Shown here: positions 1 to 8,808 of the stretch, one piece after another
Position numbering within the stretch: position 1 is the first letter of the stretch
Layout of the letters: each line of letters opens with the position of its first letter
NCBI RefSeq assembly: GCF_030730925.1
Contig: NZ_JAVAMB010000001.1
Span: 124,001 to 188,000 of the forward strand
Source of the DNA: Flavobacterium sp. DG2-3
GTDB taxonomy: Bacteria > Bacteroidota > Bacteroidia > Flavobacteriales > Flavobacteriaceae
Direction of reading: 5' to 3'
Length of the DNA: 64,000 bases
Position numbers and translations under genes: made by a program
Notes under the pieces: model-generated
Seen by the model: the letters and a program-made list of their open reading frames with translations, nothing else
Told to the model about the DNA's origin: nothing
Database searches by the model: none

Positions 1-39
1 TACGTTTCAACAAACTATGTTTCTATGTGTTTAATTTTT

Positions 40-804
40 TCATTTTTTAAACTGAAGTAACGCCGATTTCGTAAAATCAGATAAAACCAATTTACCTGTA
101 ATTGCTGCGCGCTCAAAAAGAAGCGATTCCCAAATTTCTGTTCCTTCCCAAATAATCTTTTTCATTTCGTGCAAAGCTTCAGGATTGTACGAACTTAATT
201 TTAACGCAAAACTTTCGACTTCTGCATCAAGATTTTCAGCTTCACATAGAACAGAAAACAATCCTTTTTCGAATGCCCAATCTGCCGATTTCCATTCGTG
301 AGCCGCCAAGGTCATCGCGGTCATTGCGGTTTTCCCGATTTTTCTAGAAACAGCTGGCTCAATCACAAACGGTCCGATTCCGATCGCTAATTCTGATAAT
401 TTAATATCGCTTTGATGCGTTGCAAAAACGTAATCGCAAGCCGAAATTATTCCGACACCGCCGCCAACTGCTTTTCCCTGCACGCGGCCGATTATGATTT
501 TATTGCAATTTCGCATTGCATTTAGCAAATGGGCAAAACCAGAAAAGAATTCAATTCCTTGTTCTTCATTTTCAACCTTCAAAAGTTCGTCAAAAGAAGC
601 TCCAGAGCAAAAAGTTTTATTTCCTTCGCTTTTTAAAATAATTACCGAAACATTTTCATTTCTACTCAAAGAATTTATTTCGGCAGTAAGACGATCCAGC
701 AATTCGCGCGGAAAAGAATTACTTGCAGGATGCCCAAATTGTACAATTGCAATAGTATTTTGAAAAGAAGTTTCTAAACTTCCGTTTGTATTTTCTAAAC
801 TCAT
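40..804 (-). CDS. Enoyl-CoA hydratase/isomerase family protein
   Basis: A 254-residue crotonase-fold protein that probably hydrates or isomerises an acyl-CoA in the cytoplasm. The oxyanion-hole segment near residues 110-125 reads GKAVGGGVGIISACDY. A Gly stands where mitochondrial crotonase has its first catalytic Glu, a pattern I recall from bacterial methylglutaconyl-CoA hydratases (LiuC). The second Glu is kept in LSELAIGIGP. The length is normal for the family and the ATG start follows an A-rich leader. It is transcribed alone and leftward, away from the tRNA genes. The fold call is firm. The exact substrate (methylglutaconyl-CoA or another enoyl-CoA) is inference. Confidence 0.88.
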   Translation of the reverse strand: MSLENTNGSLETSFQNTIAIVQFGHPASNSFPRELLDRLTAEINSLSRNENVSVIILKSEGNKTFCSGASFDELLKVENEEQGIEFFSGFAHLLNAMRNCNKIIIGRVQGKAVGGGVGIISACDYVFATHQSDIKLSELAIGIGPFVIEPAVSRKIGKTAMTAMTLAAHEWKSADWAFEKGLFSVLCEAENLDAEVESFALKLSSYNPEALHEMKKIIWEGTEIWESLLFERAAITGKLVLSDFTKSALLQFKK

Positions 805-908
805 AAAAATAGGATTTAACGTAAAGTTACGCTTTTGAAAAATAATTCTGACTAAGCGATTTGAAATTTGTTTTTTGAAAATTAATTGACTTTATTTGTT
901 AACGCTTT

Positions 909-981
909 GGGGGATTAGCTCATTTGGCTAGAGTATCCCGATGAAAAATCGGGAAGGTGATGGTTCGAATACGATAATCTC
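909..981 (+). pseudogene. Degenerate tRNA-Ala copy
   Basis: The first 27 bases match the intact tRNA-Ala at 990-1063 exactly: acceptor 5' strand, D arm and position 26. The rest diverges. The anticodon arm is replaced by a hairpin TCCCGAT-GAAAA-ATCGGGA that gives no 7-base loop. GGTTCGAAT of the T loop survives at 962-970, but the T stem no longer pairs and the acceptor 3' strand is altered. It therefore cannot be a working tRNA. It sits 8 bases upstream of the intact gene in the same direction, so it may be co-transcribed as part of the precursor. Confidence 0.75.
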
Positions 982-989
982 AAAAACAC

Positions 990-1063
990 GGGGGATTAGC
1001 TCATTTGGCTAGAGTACTTGCCTGGCAGGCAAGGGGTGACCGGTTCGAATCCGGTATTCTCCA
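990..1063 (+). tRNA. tRNA-Ala (anticodon GGC)
   Basis: The full cloverleaf can be drawn: acceptor GGGGGAT pairs with ATTCTCC, D stem GCTC/GAGT, anticodon stem CTTGC/GCAAG with loop CTGGCAG (anticodon GGC), and T stem ACCGG/CCGGT around TTCGAAT. The acceptor carries the G3:U70 pair that marks alanine tRNAs. The discriminator base is A, and CCA is not encoded. A strong terminator follows within 15 bases. Confidence 0.95.
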
Positions 1064-1075
1064 CTAAAAACGAAA

Positions 1076-1110
1076 AACCCTTGTAAATGTATTTTTACAA
1101 GGGTTTTATT
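1076..1110 (+). terminator. Rho-independent terminator of tRNA-Ala
   Basis: An 11-12 bp stem (AACCCTTGTAAA with TTTACAAGGGTT) closes a short loop and is followed by TTTTATTTTTTAT. It lies directly after the tRNA. Confidence 0.85.
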
Positions 1111-1128
1111 TTTTATATCTTCAACCTT

Positions 1129-1161
1129 AGACCCGACAGGTTTTAAAAACCTGTCGGGTCT
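1129..1161. repeat. Perfect 16-bp palindromic repeat (GACCCGACAGG family)
   Basis: Two 16-base arms, perfect inverted complements, are separated by one A. The core is GACCCGACAGGTTTT. It lies between the tRNA terminator and a convergent small gene. It resembles dispersed palindromes that I recall from flavobacterial intergenic regions. Function is unknown; it could act as a second terminator. Confidence 0.7.
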
Positions 1162-1185
1162 ATCGCATTAAACATTAAACTAATA

Positions 1186-1362
1186 TTATTTCTCATTTGC
1201 CGCATCATCGGCCTCAACATCATCTTTCTTTGCTTTTTTAAAATCGTTATTCAGCAAATTCTCCAGTTTCTTTTTTTCTCGCAAATTTTTTCTGATGGTC
1301 AATACAACCAAAATGACAATCAAAATTGCTACAATGCCTATTATATTCCAATTAATGTCCAT
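1186..1362 (-). CDS. Small single-pass membrane protein, 58 aa
   Basis: A 58-residue frame starts with ATG at 1360-1362. Residues 6-23 are an uninterrupted hydrophobic helix (WNIIGIVAILIVILVVLTI). A Lys/Arg-rich stretch RKNLREKKKL follows, then an acidic tail. This is a typical small bitopic inner-membrane protein with a cytoplasmic basic flank. Function is unknown. The residue pattern and clean stop suggest a real gene, but no family was recognised. Confidence 0.6.
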   Translation of the reverse strand: MDINWNIIGIVAILIVILVVLTIRKNLREKKKLENLLNNDFKKAKKDDVEADDAANEK

Positions 1363-1587
1363 ACAGTTAAGTTTTGATTAAAAATAAACTTTTTGATAAT
1401 AGTACACATTATCAAAAGGTTAAAAGTCTTCTTAAGCTAATTCCTAAAATGGAAATCAGCTTTATTAGTTTCAAAATCAGCACTTTATTATAAAATATTT
1501 CCTTACATTTAATAATTATATTTTTACTTAATGCTATTTACTGTCAGAAACTTAAAGACATTTAAAAACTATAACTTAAAAATCATT

Positions 1588-2622
1588 ATGAAAACAAATC
1601 AAATCATACTGCTGATTTCGTTTCTTTTTTTAGTCTCTTGTAATAAAAAGTACGAAGTTAAAAACGATGACGTCGCTCCTCCTGAAAATGCTCCTGCGGA
1701 TACACTTGCGATTAAAGAAAAATCTTCAAAAAAAGAAAGCATTAATTTATTTACGCTCACTCCAAAAAAAGGAAGTGATATTGCCTTTCTTTCACTTTCT
1801 GACCTTTACCCAGCTGCAACTAATGATACGCTTTCTTTACCGCAGATAGAAAAAATGGATAAAAAAACTGCCTTATATTTTACTTTCGACAAAAATTATA
1901 GAACGCGATTCTTATCCAAAATAGAAATTTCTGAAACCGATTCTTTGTTCGTTTACGATTATGCGAAAGACAAACTGGCTTCTTTTTTAATTAAAAACTT
2001 AAAAACCTCCGCAATGTTGAATGGTGACGCTTCGACTAAAAACTGGCCTTACCAATCTACGGATTATAGAATTGGCTTTGAAGTCAATACTAAAAACTTA
2101 AAAGACTTTAGCCAAGATTATAAAAACGCTTTAGTGTATGTTGGCAAAGAAAATCCGTTTGTGGAGAAACAAATGATGCCTATTGTCTGGAAAAAAATCA
2201 CTGCAAAAGAGTATCCAGACGAAAAATTAAAGAAAGAATACAAAAAAGTAATAACTAACGCACTTACAGGAAGTTCTTATTTTTTTGAAACCAAAACCTA
2301 TCAGTATTTTTTACAAGAATATACGAACAGCAATAAAATAATTTATGCCAGACGTCTTATTGTCACCGATGTCAAAACTCCGCAAAACGAAACCAACGAA
2401 ATTATCATAGATAAGCTTTTTTACCAAAAAGAAGGCATTTCTCTTTCTCCTTTAAATTATTCTGAAGGCAAGAATGTAAATCAATGGACGGGTAAACTTT
2501 TTAAAAACAAACCAGCCGTTGTTTTTGGTTTTGAAAATGCTTCTTTTGGTTGTCCAGTAATTTCAATTATCGACAAATCAAATGAAGAAATTTATCTGCA
2601 GTGCGACAATCGTCGAAAATAA
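1588..2622 (+). CDS. Hypothetical lipoprotein
   Basis: I chose the start at 1588 because it gives a normal SPII signal, MKTNQIILLISFLFLVSC, with the lipidated Cys at residue 18. An earlier in-frame ATG would put 19 polar residues in front of it. The mature protein is about 327 residues, rich in Lys, Asp and Thr, with beta-strand-like alternation and no motif I recognise. The first 40 mature residues are low-complexity (a linker). It is probably anchored in the outer membrane facing the periplasm or the surface. It stands alone with AT-rich flanks. Confidence 0.75.
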   Translation: MKTNQIILLISFLFLVSCNKKYEVKNDDVAPPENAPADTLAIKEKSSKKESINLFTLTPKKGSDIAFLSLSDLYPAATNDTLSLPQIEKMDKKTALYFTFDKNYRTRFLSKIEISETDSLFVYDYAKDKLASFLIKNLKTSAMLNGDASTKNWPYQSTDYRIGFEVNTKNLKDFSQDYKNALVYVGKENPFVEKQMMPIVWKKITAKEYPDEKLKKEYKKVITNALTGSSYFFETKTYQYFLQEYTNSNKIIYARRLIVTDVKTPQNETNEIIIDKLFYQKEGISLSPLNYSEGKNVNQWTGKLFKNKPAVVFGFENASFGCPVISIIDKSNEEIYLQCDNRRK

Positions 2623-2791
2623 GTTTTATTAGAAAATAAGTAGCAGGAAGTTTCGTTTTCAAAAGACGATCCGTTCCGATATTCATTGCATCTTTTATGA
2701 TTCTCGTTTTTTTTGAGACCATAAAAGGATGTCGTTTCTATTGGGGCTATTATAAATCTCTATAAAACACTGTACAATAAAACATCAAATT

Positions 2792-3352
2792 ATGTCTGAA
2801 TTAAGCTCCTTATATTGTAAAGTCAAAATTTCAAAATCTAACTTAGAAAAATTTTTAAGCAATCCCGTTGAAACACCAGAACTAAATAGAAACTGGATCG
2901 AATGGTGGGACAGCCTTAAAATGTATTCAAAAATGGATTTGACTTCAGAATTACTTCGTCCTTATAATGACGAAAACAATCAGGAAGTCATTAATAGCTG
3001 GCTCAAATACGATCAAGCAATGGCTTTTTCAGATTACGACGAAGCGACCGAAGAATGGCATTGGGGCATGCTATTTTTTAGTGAAAACTTCGTGGAAATG
3101 CTACCGATGTTTTCCTTTATAATCAGTATGGAAAAATATATAACTGAAAGCGCAGAAAATAGGGCAATTGTATTTCCTTTCTTTTGGGGAGATCAAGATG
3201 TTAGTGCTTATATCTATTTTGAAAATGGCAAAGCGACACTAAGTTCAACCGTACAAAATACCTCAGATGTAAATTCGAAAATAATGCAACAAACAACCGA
3301 TTATCTTAATAAAAAATGGGATCAGTATTCCAAAGAAATGAATTTAGATTAA
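2792..3352 (+). CDS. Hypothetical cytoplasmic protein
   Basis: A 186-residue protein without signal peptide or membrane segment. It is acidic and rich in aromatic residues (NRNWIEWWDSLKMYSK, EEWHWGMLFFSENF). I recognise no family. Size, acidity and Trp content resemble some toxin-immunity proteins, but there is no toxin gene next to it, so this is only a suggestion. It is transcribed alone, rightward, convergent with the mtgA operon. Confidence 0.6.
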   Translation: MSELSSLYCKVKISKSNLEKFLSNPVETPELNRNWIEWWDSLKMYSKMDLTSELLRPYNDENNQEVINSWLKYDQAMAFSDYDEATEEWHWGMLFFSENFVEMLPMFSFIISMEKYITESAENRAIVFPFFWGDQDVSAYIYFENGKATLSSTVQNTSDVNSKIMQQTTDYLNKKWDQYSKEMNLD

Positions 3353-3414
3353 TCTTAAAAAATTCATTTATAAAAGAAATCCTAAAAAATAAACTAATTA
3401 TTTAGAGCAGTATT

Positions 3415-4383
3415 TTACCTCAACAAAAACCCCATTCGAATAGAGCCATAGAAATATCCAGAATTAGTATCAATTCCTGGATCCTTCAATTCTCTTCCTC
3501 GATAAAGGAAAGAATACGAAATATTGAAGTTGTTGTATCGGTATTTTAAACCTGCTTCGGCATTGAAACGAAGCGGTTCTAAATCGAAAGTAATCGGACT
3601 TGTATCATTAAACATGCTTCCTTCTATAGTGGCATCATAAAACTGATAATTGACGCTTGGCGCCGCATAGAAGTAAAACTCTCGAATATTCGGTTGCGCT
3701 TCTGCACTTATCGACGCATCGTGTATATTAGAATCGTAAATCGGAATTAGTTTTTTAAATCCGAATCGCGCCATAAATCCTGTTGAGACTCCAGAAAAAA
3801 TCGTTCCCAAATTTGCTTCCGACTGCCAATGAAAATCTACAAAATCATTATGTTTTGAAGGAAACATTTTTTTAGAATAAATAGCATGAGCCTGTACTCC
3901 TAAAGCATTATGAATCTGATTTTCCCAGCCGTATACTTTTTTGTAACCAATGATCTTATGAAATCCTTCTTGCAATTCCTCGCCAAACGCATTCGGACCA
4001 AGAAAACCAATTTGGAAATCGGTCTTTAAAACCGATTCGCTTTGGTAAAAAAAGTTTTTCCCAACTTCGGCAAAAATATAACCGGCAAAAGGACGATCGT
4101 TTACAGTAACCGCTTCCTTATTTAAAAACCTCGGATTATAAAGATATTGCCCAATTCTAAATTCGGTGATTTCTTTATTTATTTTCGGGTTATCGTTTTT
4201 AGATAAAAATCGAAAAAAAAGCTCCAAACCATTGGTGTAATACATATCGTATTTAGACGAAGTGTACAAATCATTATCTGTTATAAAACCTATTTCTTTA
4301 GTTTTTCCTTGTCCAAAAGTTAACGTTACAGTCAAAATCAGAAAAGCAAAAAGTGCTTTTTTACTTCTTTTCCTCTTTTCCAT
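3415..4383 (-). CDS. LpxR-like outer-membrane lipid A deacylase family protein
   Basis: The start is placed at 4383, giving MEKRKRSKKALFAFLILTVTL, a signal peptide ending near FGQG. An upstream in-frame Met lacks this. The mature part begins IGFITDNDLYT...YYTNGLELFF, which matches the N-terminal hallmark of the LpxR/DUF2219 family (the Asn-Asp pair and YTNG). The rest alternates as expected for a 12-strand beta-barrel and ends in an aromatic-rich strand (YGSIRMGFLLR). Family members remove the 3'-acyloxyacyl group of lipid A. The start overlaps the end of mtgA by 23 bases, so the two are translationally coupled. The enzyme activity is inferred. Confidence 0.72.
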   Translation of the reverse strand: MEKRKRSKKALFAFLILTVTLTFGQGKTKEIGFITDNDLYTSSKYDMYYTNGLELFFRFLSKNDNPKINKEITEFRIGQYLYNPRFLNKEAVTVNDRPFAGYIFAEVGKNFFYQSESVLKTDFQIGFLGPNAFGEELQEGFHKIIGYKKVYGWENQIHNALGVQAHAIYSKKMFPSKHNDFVDFHWQSEANLGTIFSGVSTGFMARFGFKKLIPIYDSNIHDASISAEAQPNIREFYFYAAPSVNYQFYDATIEGSMFNDTSPITFDLEPLRFNAEAGLKYRYNNFNISYSFLYRGRELKDPGIDTNSGYFYGSIRMGFLLR

Positions 4384-5149
4384 TGTAATTGATTTTTCCA
4401 ACGTAACGCATCTCACGCACGATTCTCTCTTTTCTTCTATTAATATAACTTGATGAACCTGTCGCTTTAAATTTTCTTGGGTTTGGCAATATTGCAGCGA
4501 TTCCTGCCGCCTGCATTGGCGTTAAACTCGACGCATCTCTTCTGTACCAATGTTCTGTCGCGGCATAAGCACCGTAAACTCCATCGCCCATTTCGATGCT
4601 GTTTAGATAAACTTCCATGATGCGTTCTTTGCCCCAGATAATTTCAATTAAAATGGTAAAATAAGCTTCAAGGCCTTTACGGAAATAACTTTTTCCTTGC
4701 CATAGAAAAACATTTTTGGCCGTTTGCTGTGAAATGGTGCTTCCGCCTCGAATTCTGCGTCCGCGTTCGTTGCTTTTATATGCTTTTTGAAGTGCTTTGA
4801 AATCGAAACCATTGTGAGTTAAAAAAGTTCCATCTTCACTGGCAATAACCGCTTTTTGCAAATTCATTGAGATTTTTTCAATCGGTTCCCAATCGTGATC
4901 AAAATAAACTTCTTTTCCAGCCATTTTATTTTCGATGGCACGAATGAGCATTAAAGGCGTAAATGGCACCGGAACATATTTGAAAAAAATCACCGATCCG
5001 ATGGATATTCCAAAAAACCATAAAGCCGCTTTAATAAAAAACCATTTTACTTTTTCGCCAAAACTGCGATTCGTTTTTTTCTTTGCCGCCGGTTTGGGCT
5101 TATTTGTAGTTGTTGTTTTTTTGGGTGCTGGTTTCTTGGGTGCTGCCAT
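4361..5149 (-). CDS. mtgA: Monofunctional biosynthetic peptidoglycan transglycosylase
   Basis: A 262-residue GT51 enzyme that polymerises lipid II glycan strands. After a Lys/Pro/Thr-rich cytoplasmic tail (residues 1-30) comes one membrane anchor (about residues 36-58). The catalytic domain shows EDGTFLTHNGFD (first catalytic Glu), RRIRGGSTISQQTAKNVFLW and the second acidic motif in EVYLNSIEMGDGVYG. The length is standard for MtgA. It starts one base after the upstream oxidoreductase stop and overlaps the downstream LpxR-like gene, so all three are probably one operon for envelope work. Confidence 0.92.
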   Translation of the reverse strand: MAAPKKPAPKKTTTTNKPKPAAKKKTNRSFGEKVKWFFIKAALWFFGISIGSVIFFKYVPVPFTPLMLIRAIENKMAGKEVYFDHDWEPIEKISMNLQKAVIASEDGTFLTHNGFDFKALQKAYKSNERGRRIRGGSTISQQTAKNVFLWQGKSYFRKGLEAYFTILIEIIWGKERIMEVYLNSIEMGDGVYGAYAATEHWYRRDASSLTPMQAAGIAAILPNPRKFKATGSSSYINRRKERIVREMRYVGKINYNGKEEKK

Positions 5150-5150
5150 G

Positions 5151-6266
5151 CTATTCTATTAAATCTGCTAATTCTGTTCCTATTAAACTTCCTATCGCCA
5201 CTCCCATTCCGCCTAAACGCACTCCGCAGAATACGTTTTCAGAAAGCTGGGTTACAACAGGATTCTTACTATTTCCGACTCCCATAATGCCACTCCATCG
5301 ATGCGCAATCTGGAAATCCTGATTTGGTAAAATTACATTTTTCAGTAATTCTTCCAATTTATTTTGAATAATTTTCGTCTGTCCAAATTCGGTTGTCGTT
5401 TCACCTTCAAAATCAAGGTTTCGGCCTCCGCCTAATAAAATTCGGTTATTAATATTTCTAAAATAATAATAACCGCGATCTAAATGAAACGTTCCTTTGA
5501 TGTCTAAATTGTGAATTGGCTCTGTAATAAGCACTTGCGCTCTTGCTGGTTTAACAGCGCCATTTGTCAATTCGCCTGCAAAACCATTGGTCGCAAAAAG
5601 CAGTTTTTTGGTTTTAAAGCTAAAATCGTTTACCACAATTTCGACATGATTTCCTGCATCAGCATACGATTTTACGGTCTGCTGATTTAAAATAAAAATA
5701 TCTGTTGCAATTGCTTGTTTCAGCAATTCCTGCATCATATTTCCGGTATCGATCTGTCCTTCAAACGGATTAAAAATTAAATACTCGTGGATATTACCGA
5801 AACCAAATCGGTCTACTTCTTTCGAAAAAACATCAGCTTTAAAAAGCGGTTTTAAAACTTCATTGACAAACGGAATTTTAGAAACGCATTCGTTGAATCC
5901 TGATTCGTCTGCTGCCAAAAATAATTCATATCCGCCGTGAGGTTTAAAATCAATCGCCTGATCTCCTAGTTTTTTTCGAAGCAATTGCAAACCTTTCCAG
6001 CGTTTTTCGATTAAAGCCACAACGTCATCTTCTGAATGTGTTTTCAAATCATCCATAATTTCAGACAGACTTCCAAAGCAGGCAAAACCCGCATTTTTAG
6101 TACTGGCGCCTTGAGGTAACATGCCGCGTTCTAAAACCAGAATTTTAGCCGCAGGAAATCTTTCGCGTAAGCGTAATGCAGTATGCAGTCCGACAATTCC
6201 GCTTCCGACAATTGTGTAATCTATGTTTGAAAACCAGTTTTTTAGTTCCCAGTAGCTTAGTTCCAT
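5151..6266 (-). CDS. FAD-dependent oxidoreductase (DAO family)
   Basis: A 371-residue flavoenzyme. The Rossmann FAD site is at residues 16-45 (YTIVGSGIVGLHTALRLRER, then KILVLERG). NAGFACFG follows, and a C-terminal FAD-closing motif reads GVRLGGMGVAIGSLIGTELA. This is the layout of D-amino acid oxidase/glycine oxidase-like enzymes that oxidise secondary or primary amines. The substrate is unknown. It is the first gene of the operon with mtgA and the LpxR-like gene. Its upstream region is full of repeats rather than an obvious promoter. Confidence 0.85.
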   Translation of the reverse strand: MELSYWELKNWFSNIDYTIVGSGIVGLHTALRLRERFPAAKILVLERGMLPQGASTKNAGFACFGSLSEIMDDLKTHSEDDVVALIEKRWKGLQLLRKKLGDQAIDFKPHGGYELFLAADESGFNECVSKIPFVNEVLKPLFKADVFSKEVDRFGFGNIHEYLIFNPFEGQIDTGNMMQELLKQAIATDIFILNQQTVKSYADAGNHVEIVVNDFSFKTKKLLFATNGFAGELTNGAVKPARAQVLITEPIHNLDIKGTFHLDRGYYYFRNINNRILLGGGRNLDFEGETTTEFGQTKIIQNKLEELLKNVILPNQDFQIAHRWSGIMGVGNSKNPVVTQLSENVFCGVRLGGMGVAIGSLIGTELADLIE

Positions 6267-6373
6267 GATTTTTTATTCTAAAAAATAAATTCCAATATTT
6301 TAAATTCCAAATTTCAATCTTGGGTTAAATTACAATTTTTTTAAATTCTAAACTTTAGATAAACTCCAAATTG

Positions 6374-6605
6374 CAAAACTTTACTTTTGAGCCTCTCTCT
6401 CATTTGTCTTGCTGAGCGGAGTCGAAGCATGCGTTCCAATTGGTGCGCCCTTCGACTCCGCTCAGGGTGACAAGAGAGAAAAAATCAAATTTTAAATTCC
6501 AAATTCCAAAACTTTACTTTTGAGCCTGTCCCCCATTTGTCTTGCTGAGCGGAGTCGAAGCATGCGTTCCAATTGGTGCGCCCTTCGACTCCGCTCAGGG
6601 TGACA
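6374..6605. repeat. Tandem copies of a 99-bp hairpin repeat in a repeat-rich spacer
   Basis: Two 99-base copies (6374-6472 and 6507-6605) differ at three positions near their start. Each contains a 16-bp inverted repeat, CTGAGCGGAGTCGAAG ... CTTCGACTCCGCTCAG, around a loop of about 25 bases. They are separated and flanked by AATTCCAAATTCC-type tracts. The whole 6267-6733 spacer holds these repeats and no gene. Each copy can fold into a stable hairpin in RNA or single-stranded DNA. Confidence 0.85.
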
Positions 6606-6733
6606 GTTGGAATTTGGAATTTAGAAAATTGGAATTTTAGTATCTAAACTTTAACAATATTTGGGATTAAGGATTTAACTAAATGGGATTAAAATGTTGT
6701 ATTTTAGGCACCACAAAAAATAGAATTTTTATT

Positions 6734-8635
6734 ATGAAAAAAGTAGTAGTAACAACTTTAATAATGATGAGTTTAAACGCTATCGGACAAAATGTAATGT
6801 CGCCAGAATTGTTATGGAAATTAGGACGAGTAACTCCACTTGGACTTTCAAAAGATGAAAAAAATATTGTTTATAAGGTTTCAACGCCTTCTGTAGCCGA
6901 TAACAAATCGACTTCTAAACTTTATATTATTCCTGTAAACGGAGGTAATGCCACTGAAATTAAGGACACCAAAGATGTTTTAAAAGACAAAAATATTTCG
7001 CCAGACGGAAAATTTGTTGTTTATAATGATGAAGTAAAAATCGAGAGCGTTTTAGGTAAAGATTTTTACCCAGAACTTACTAAATCGGACGCTCAAATTT
7101 ACAACGGATTAGATTATCGCCACTGGGATACTTGGAACGAAGGAAAATTTAATCACGTTTTTTATAAAGAAAACAAAGACGGCGCAAAAGGAGTTGATAT
7201 TTTGAAAGGTGAAACTTTCGATTCTCCGCAAAAACCTTTTGGCGGTGACGAAGATTATATCTGGTCGCCAGACAGCAAAAGCATTTTTTACGTTTGCAAG
7301 AAAAAAGCGGGAACTGCTTATGCGATTTCGACAAATACAGATATTTATGAGTACAATTTAGAGACTCAAAAAACGACCAATAAAACGGAAGGTAATTTAG
7401 GTTACGACACAGCACCGCAATTTTCTCCAACAGGAAATCTTTCTTGGCTGCAAATGAAACGCGATGGTTATGAGTCTGATAAAAACGATATTATTGTTGA
7501 GTTTAAAGGAATCAAACAAAACTTAACTGCAAATTGGGACGGAACTGTAGATAATTTTATCTGGAGCAAAGACGGAAAAACAGTATTTTTTGTTGCACCT
7601 GTTGATGGAACAAAACAGCTTTTCTCTGTTAATTTTCCTGGTTTAACGAGAATTGCGATCAACGTGCGCCAGTTAACAAACGGCGATTTTGACGTAAATG
7701 ATTTAGTTGGTTTTGCTGGAGACGATATTATCGTGACAAGAACAGACATGAATCATGCAGCTGAGATTTATTCTTTTAACTTGAAGAAAAATACTTGGAA
7801 ACAAATCTCAAACGTAAATACAGATACGTATAAAACTTTAGCGTTAAGCAAAACAGAAAAACGTTACGTTACAACAACCGACGGCAAAAAAATGCTGGTT
7901 TGGGTAATTTTACCTCCAAATTTTGATGCTTCAAAAAAATACCCAACTTTATTATTCTGTCAAGGAGGACCGCAAAGTCCGTTGACACAATCGTATTCTT
8001 TCCGTTGGAATTTTTCTTTAATGGCTGCTAAAGGTTATGTGGTTGTAGCGCCAAACCGTCGCGGAATGCCAGGTCATGGAGTTGAATGGAACGAGCAGAT
8101 TAGTAAAGATTGGGGCGGACAAGTTATGGATGATTATCTTTCTGCAATTGATGATGTTGCTAAAGAATCGTATGTTGACAAAAGCCGTTTAGGTTGTGTT
8201 GGTGCAAGTTACGGTGGATATTCTGTATTTTATTTAGCTGGAATTCACAAAAACCGTTTCAAAACTTTTATCGCTCACGATGGTGTTTTCAATACCGTTT
8301 CGATGTTAGGAACAACAGAAGAAGTTTTCTTTAACAACTGGGATTTTGGCGGACCATATTGGGAAAAAGATAATGCTGTTGCACAAAAAGCATATACTAC
8401 TTTTAATCCGGCAGCTTTAGTTCAGAATTGGAATAAGCCGATTTTGATTTTCCAAGGAGGAAAAGATTTCCGTGTGCCAATCGGACAAGGGCAAGAAGCT
8501 TTTCAAGCGGCTCAGTTAAGAGGAATCAAAAGTAGATTTGTTTATTTCCCAGACGAAAATCACTGGGTTTTAAAACCTCAAAATGCACAGGTTTGGCAGG
8601 GCGAATTCTTCAAATGGTTAGATGAAACTTTATAA
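6734..8635 (+). CDS. S9 family serine peptidase (prolyl oligopeptidase/DPP IV type)
   Basis: The start at 6734 gives a secretion signal, MKKVVVTTLIMMSLNAIGQ. An upstream in-frame ATG would bury it. The 633-residue protein has an N-terminal beta-propeller (about residues 20-370, repeats such as ISPDGKFVVYNDE and WSPDSKSIFYV) and a C-terminal alpha/beta-hydrolase domain. The nucleophile is in GASYGGYSVFY, the Asp in QGGKDFRVPIGQG and the His in FPDENHWVLKP. It probably cleaves peptides in the periplasm. It is a single gene closed by its own terminator. Confidence 0.93.
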   Translation: MKKVVVTTLIMMSLNAIGQNVMSPELLWKLGRVTPLGLSKDEKNIVYKVSTPSVADNKSTSKLYIIPVNGGNATEIKDTKDVLKDKNISPDGKFVVYNDEVKIESVLGKDFYPELTKSDAQIYNGLDYRHWDTWNEGKFNHVFYKENKDGAKGVDILKGETFDSPQKPFGGDEDYIWSPDSKSIFYVCKKKAGTAYAISTNTDIYEYNLETQKTTNKTEGNLGYDTAPQFSPTGNLSWLQMKRDGYESDKNDIIVEFKGIKQNLTANWDGTVDNFIWSKDGKTVFFVAPVDGTKQLFSVNFPGLTRIAINVRQLTNGDFDVNDLVGFAGDDIIVTRTDMNHAAEIYSFNLKKNTWKQISNVNTDTYKTLALSKTEKRYVTTTDGKKMLVWVILPPNFDASKKYPTLLFCQGGPQSPLTQSYSFRWNFSLMAAKGYVVVAPNRRGMPGHGVEWNEQISKDWGGQVMDDYLSAIDDVAKESYVDKSRLGCVGASYGGYSVFYLAGIHKNRFKTFIAHDGVFNTVSMLGTTEEVFFNNWDFGGPYWEKDNAVAQKAYTTFNPAALVQNWNKPILIFQGGKDFRVPIGQGQEAFQAAQLRGIKSRFVYFPDENHWVLKPQNAQVWQGEFFKWLDETL

Positions 8636-8652
8636 TCCATAAAAACAATATT

Positions 8653-8690
8653 AAAACAGCCGTAGATTTACATAATCTACGGCTGTTTTT
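8653..8690 (+). terminator. Terminator of the S9 peptidase gene
   Basis: A perfect 16-bp stem (AAAACAGCCGTAGATT paired with AATCTACGGCTGTTTT) with a 5-base loop ends in a T run. It lies 17 bases after the stop codon. Confidence 0.9.
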
Positions 8691-8808
8691 CTTTGGAGAC
8701 CTTACAATTATGTAACATAATGATTATTTTGCCACTTTCTAAAACAGATTTTTTTAGATAAATTGCAATGTTTTAATAATTCCGAAATTCCCAAATCTTT
8801 CAGCAAAT

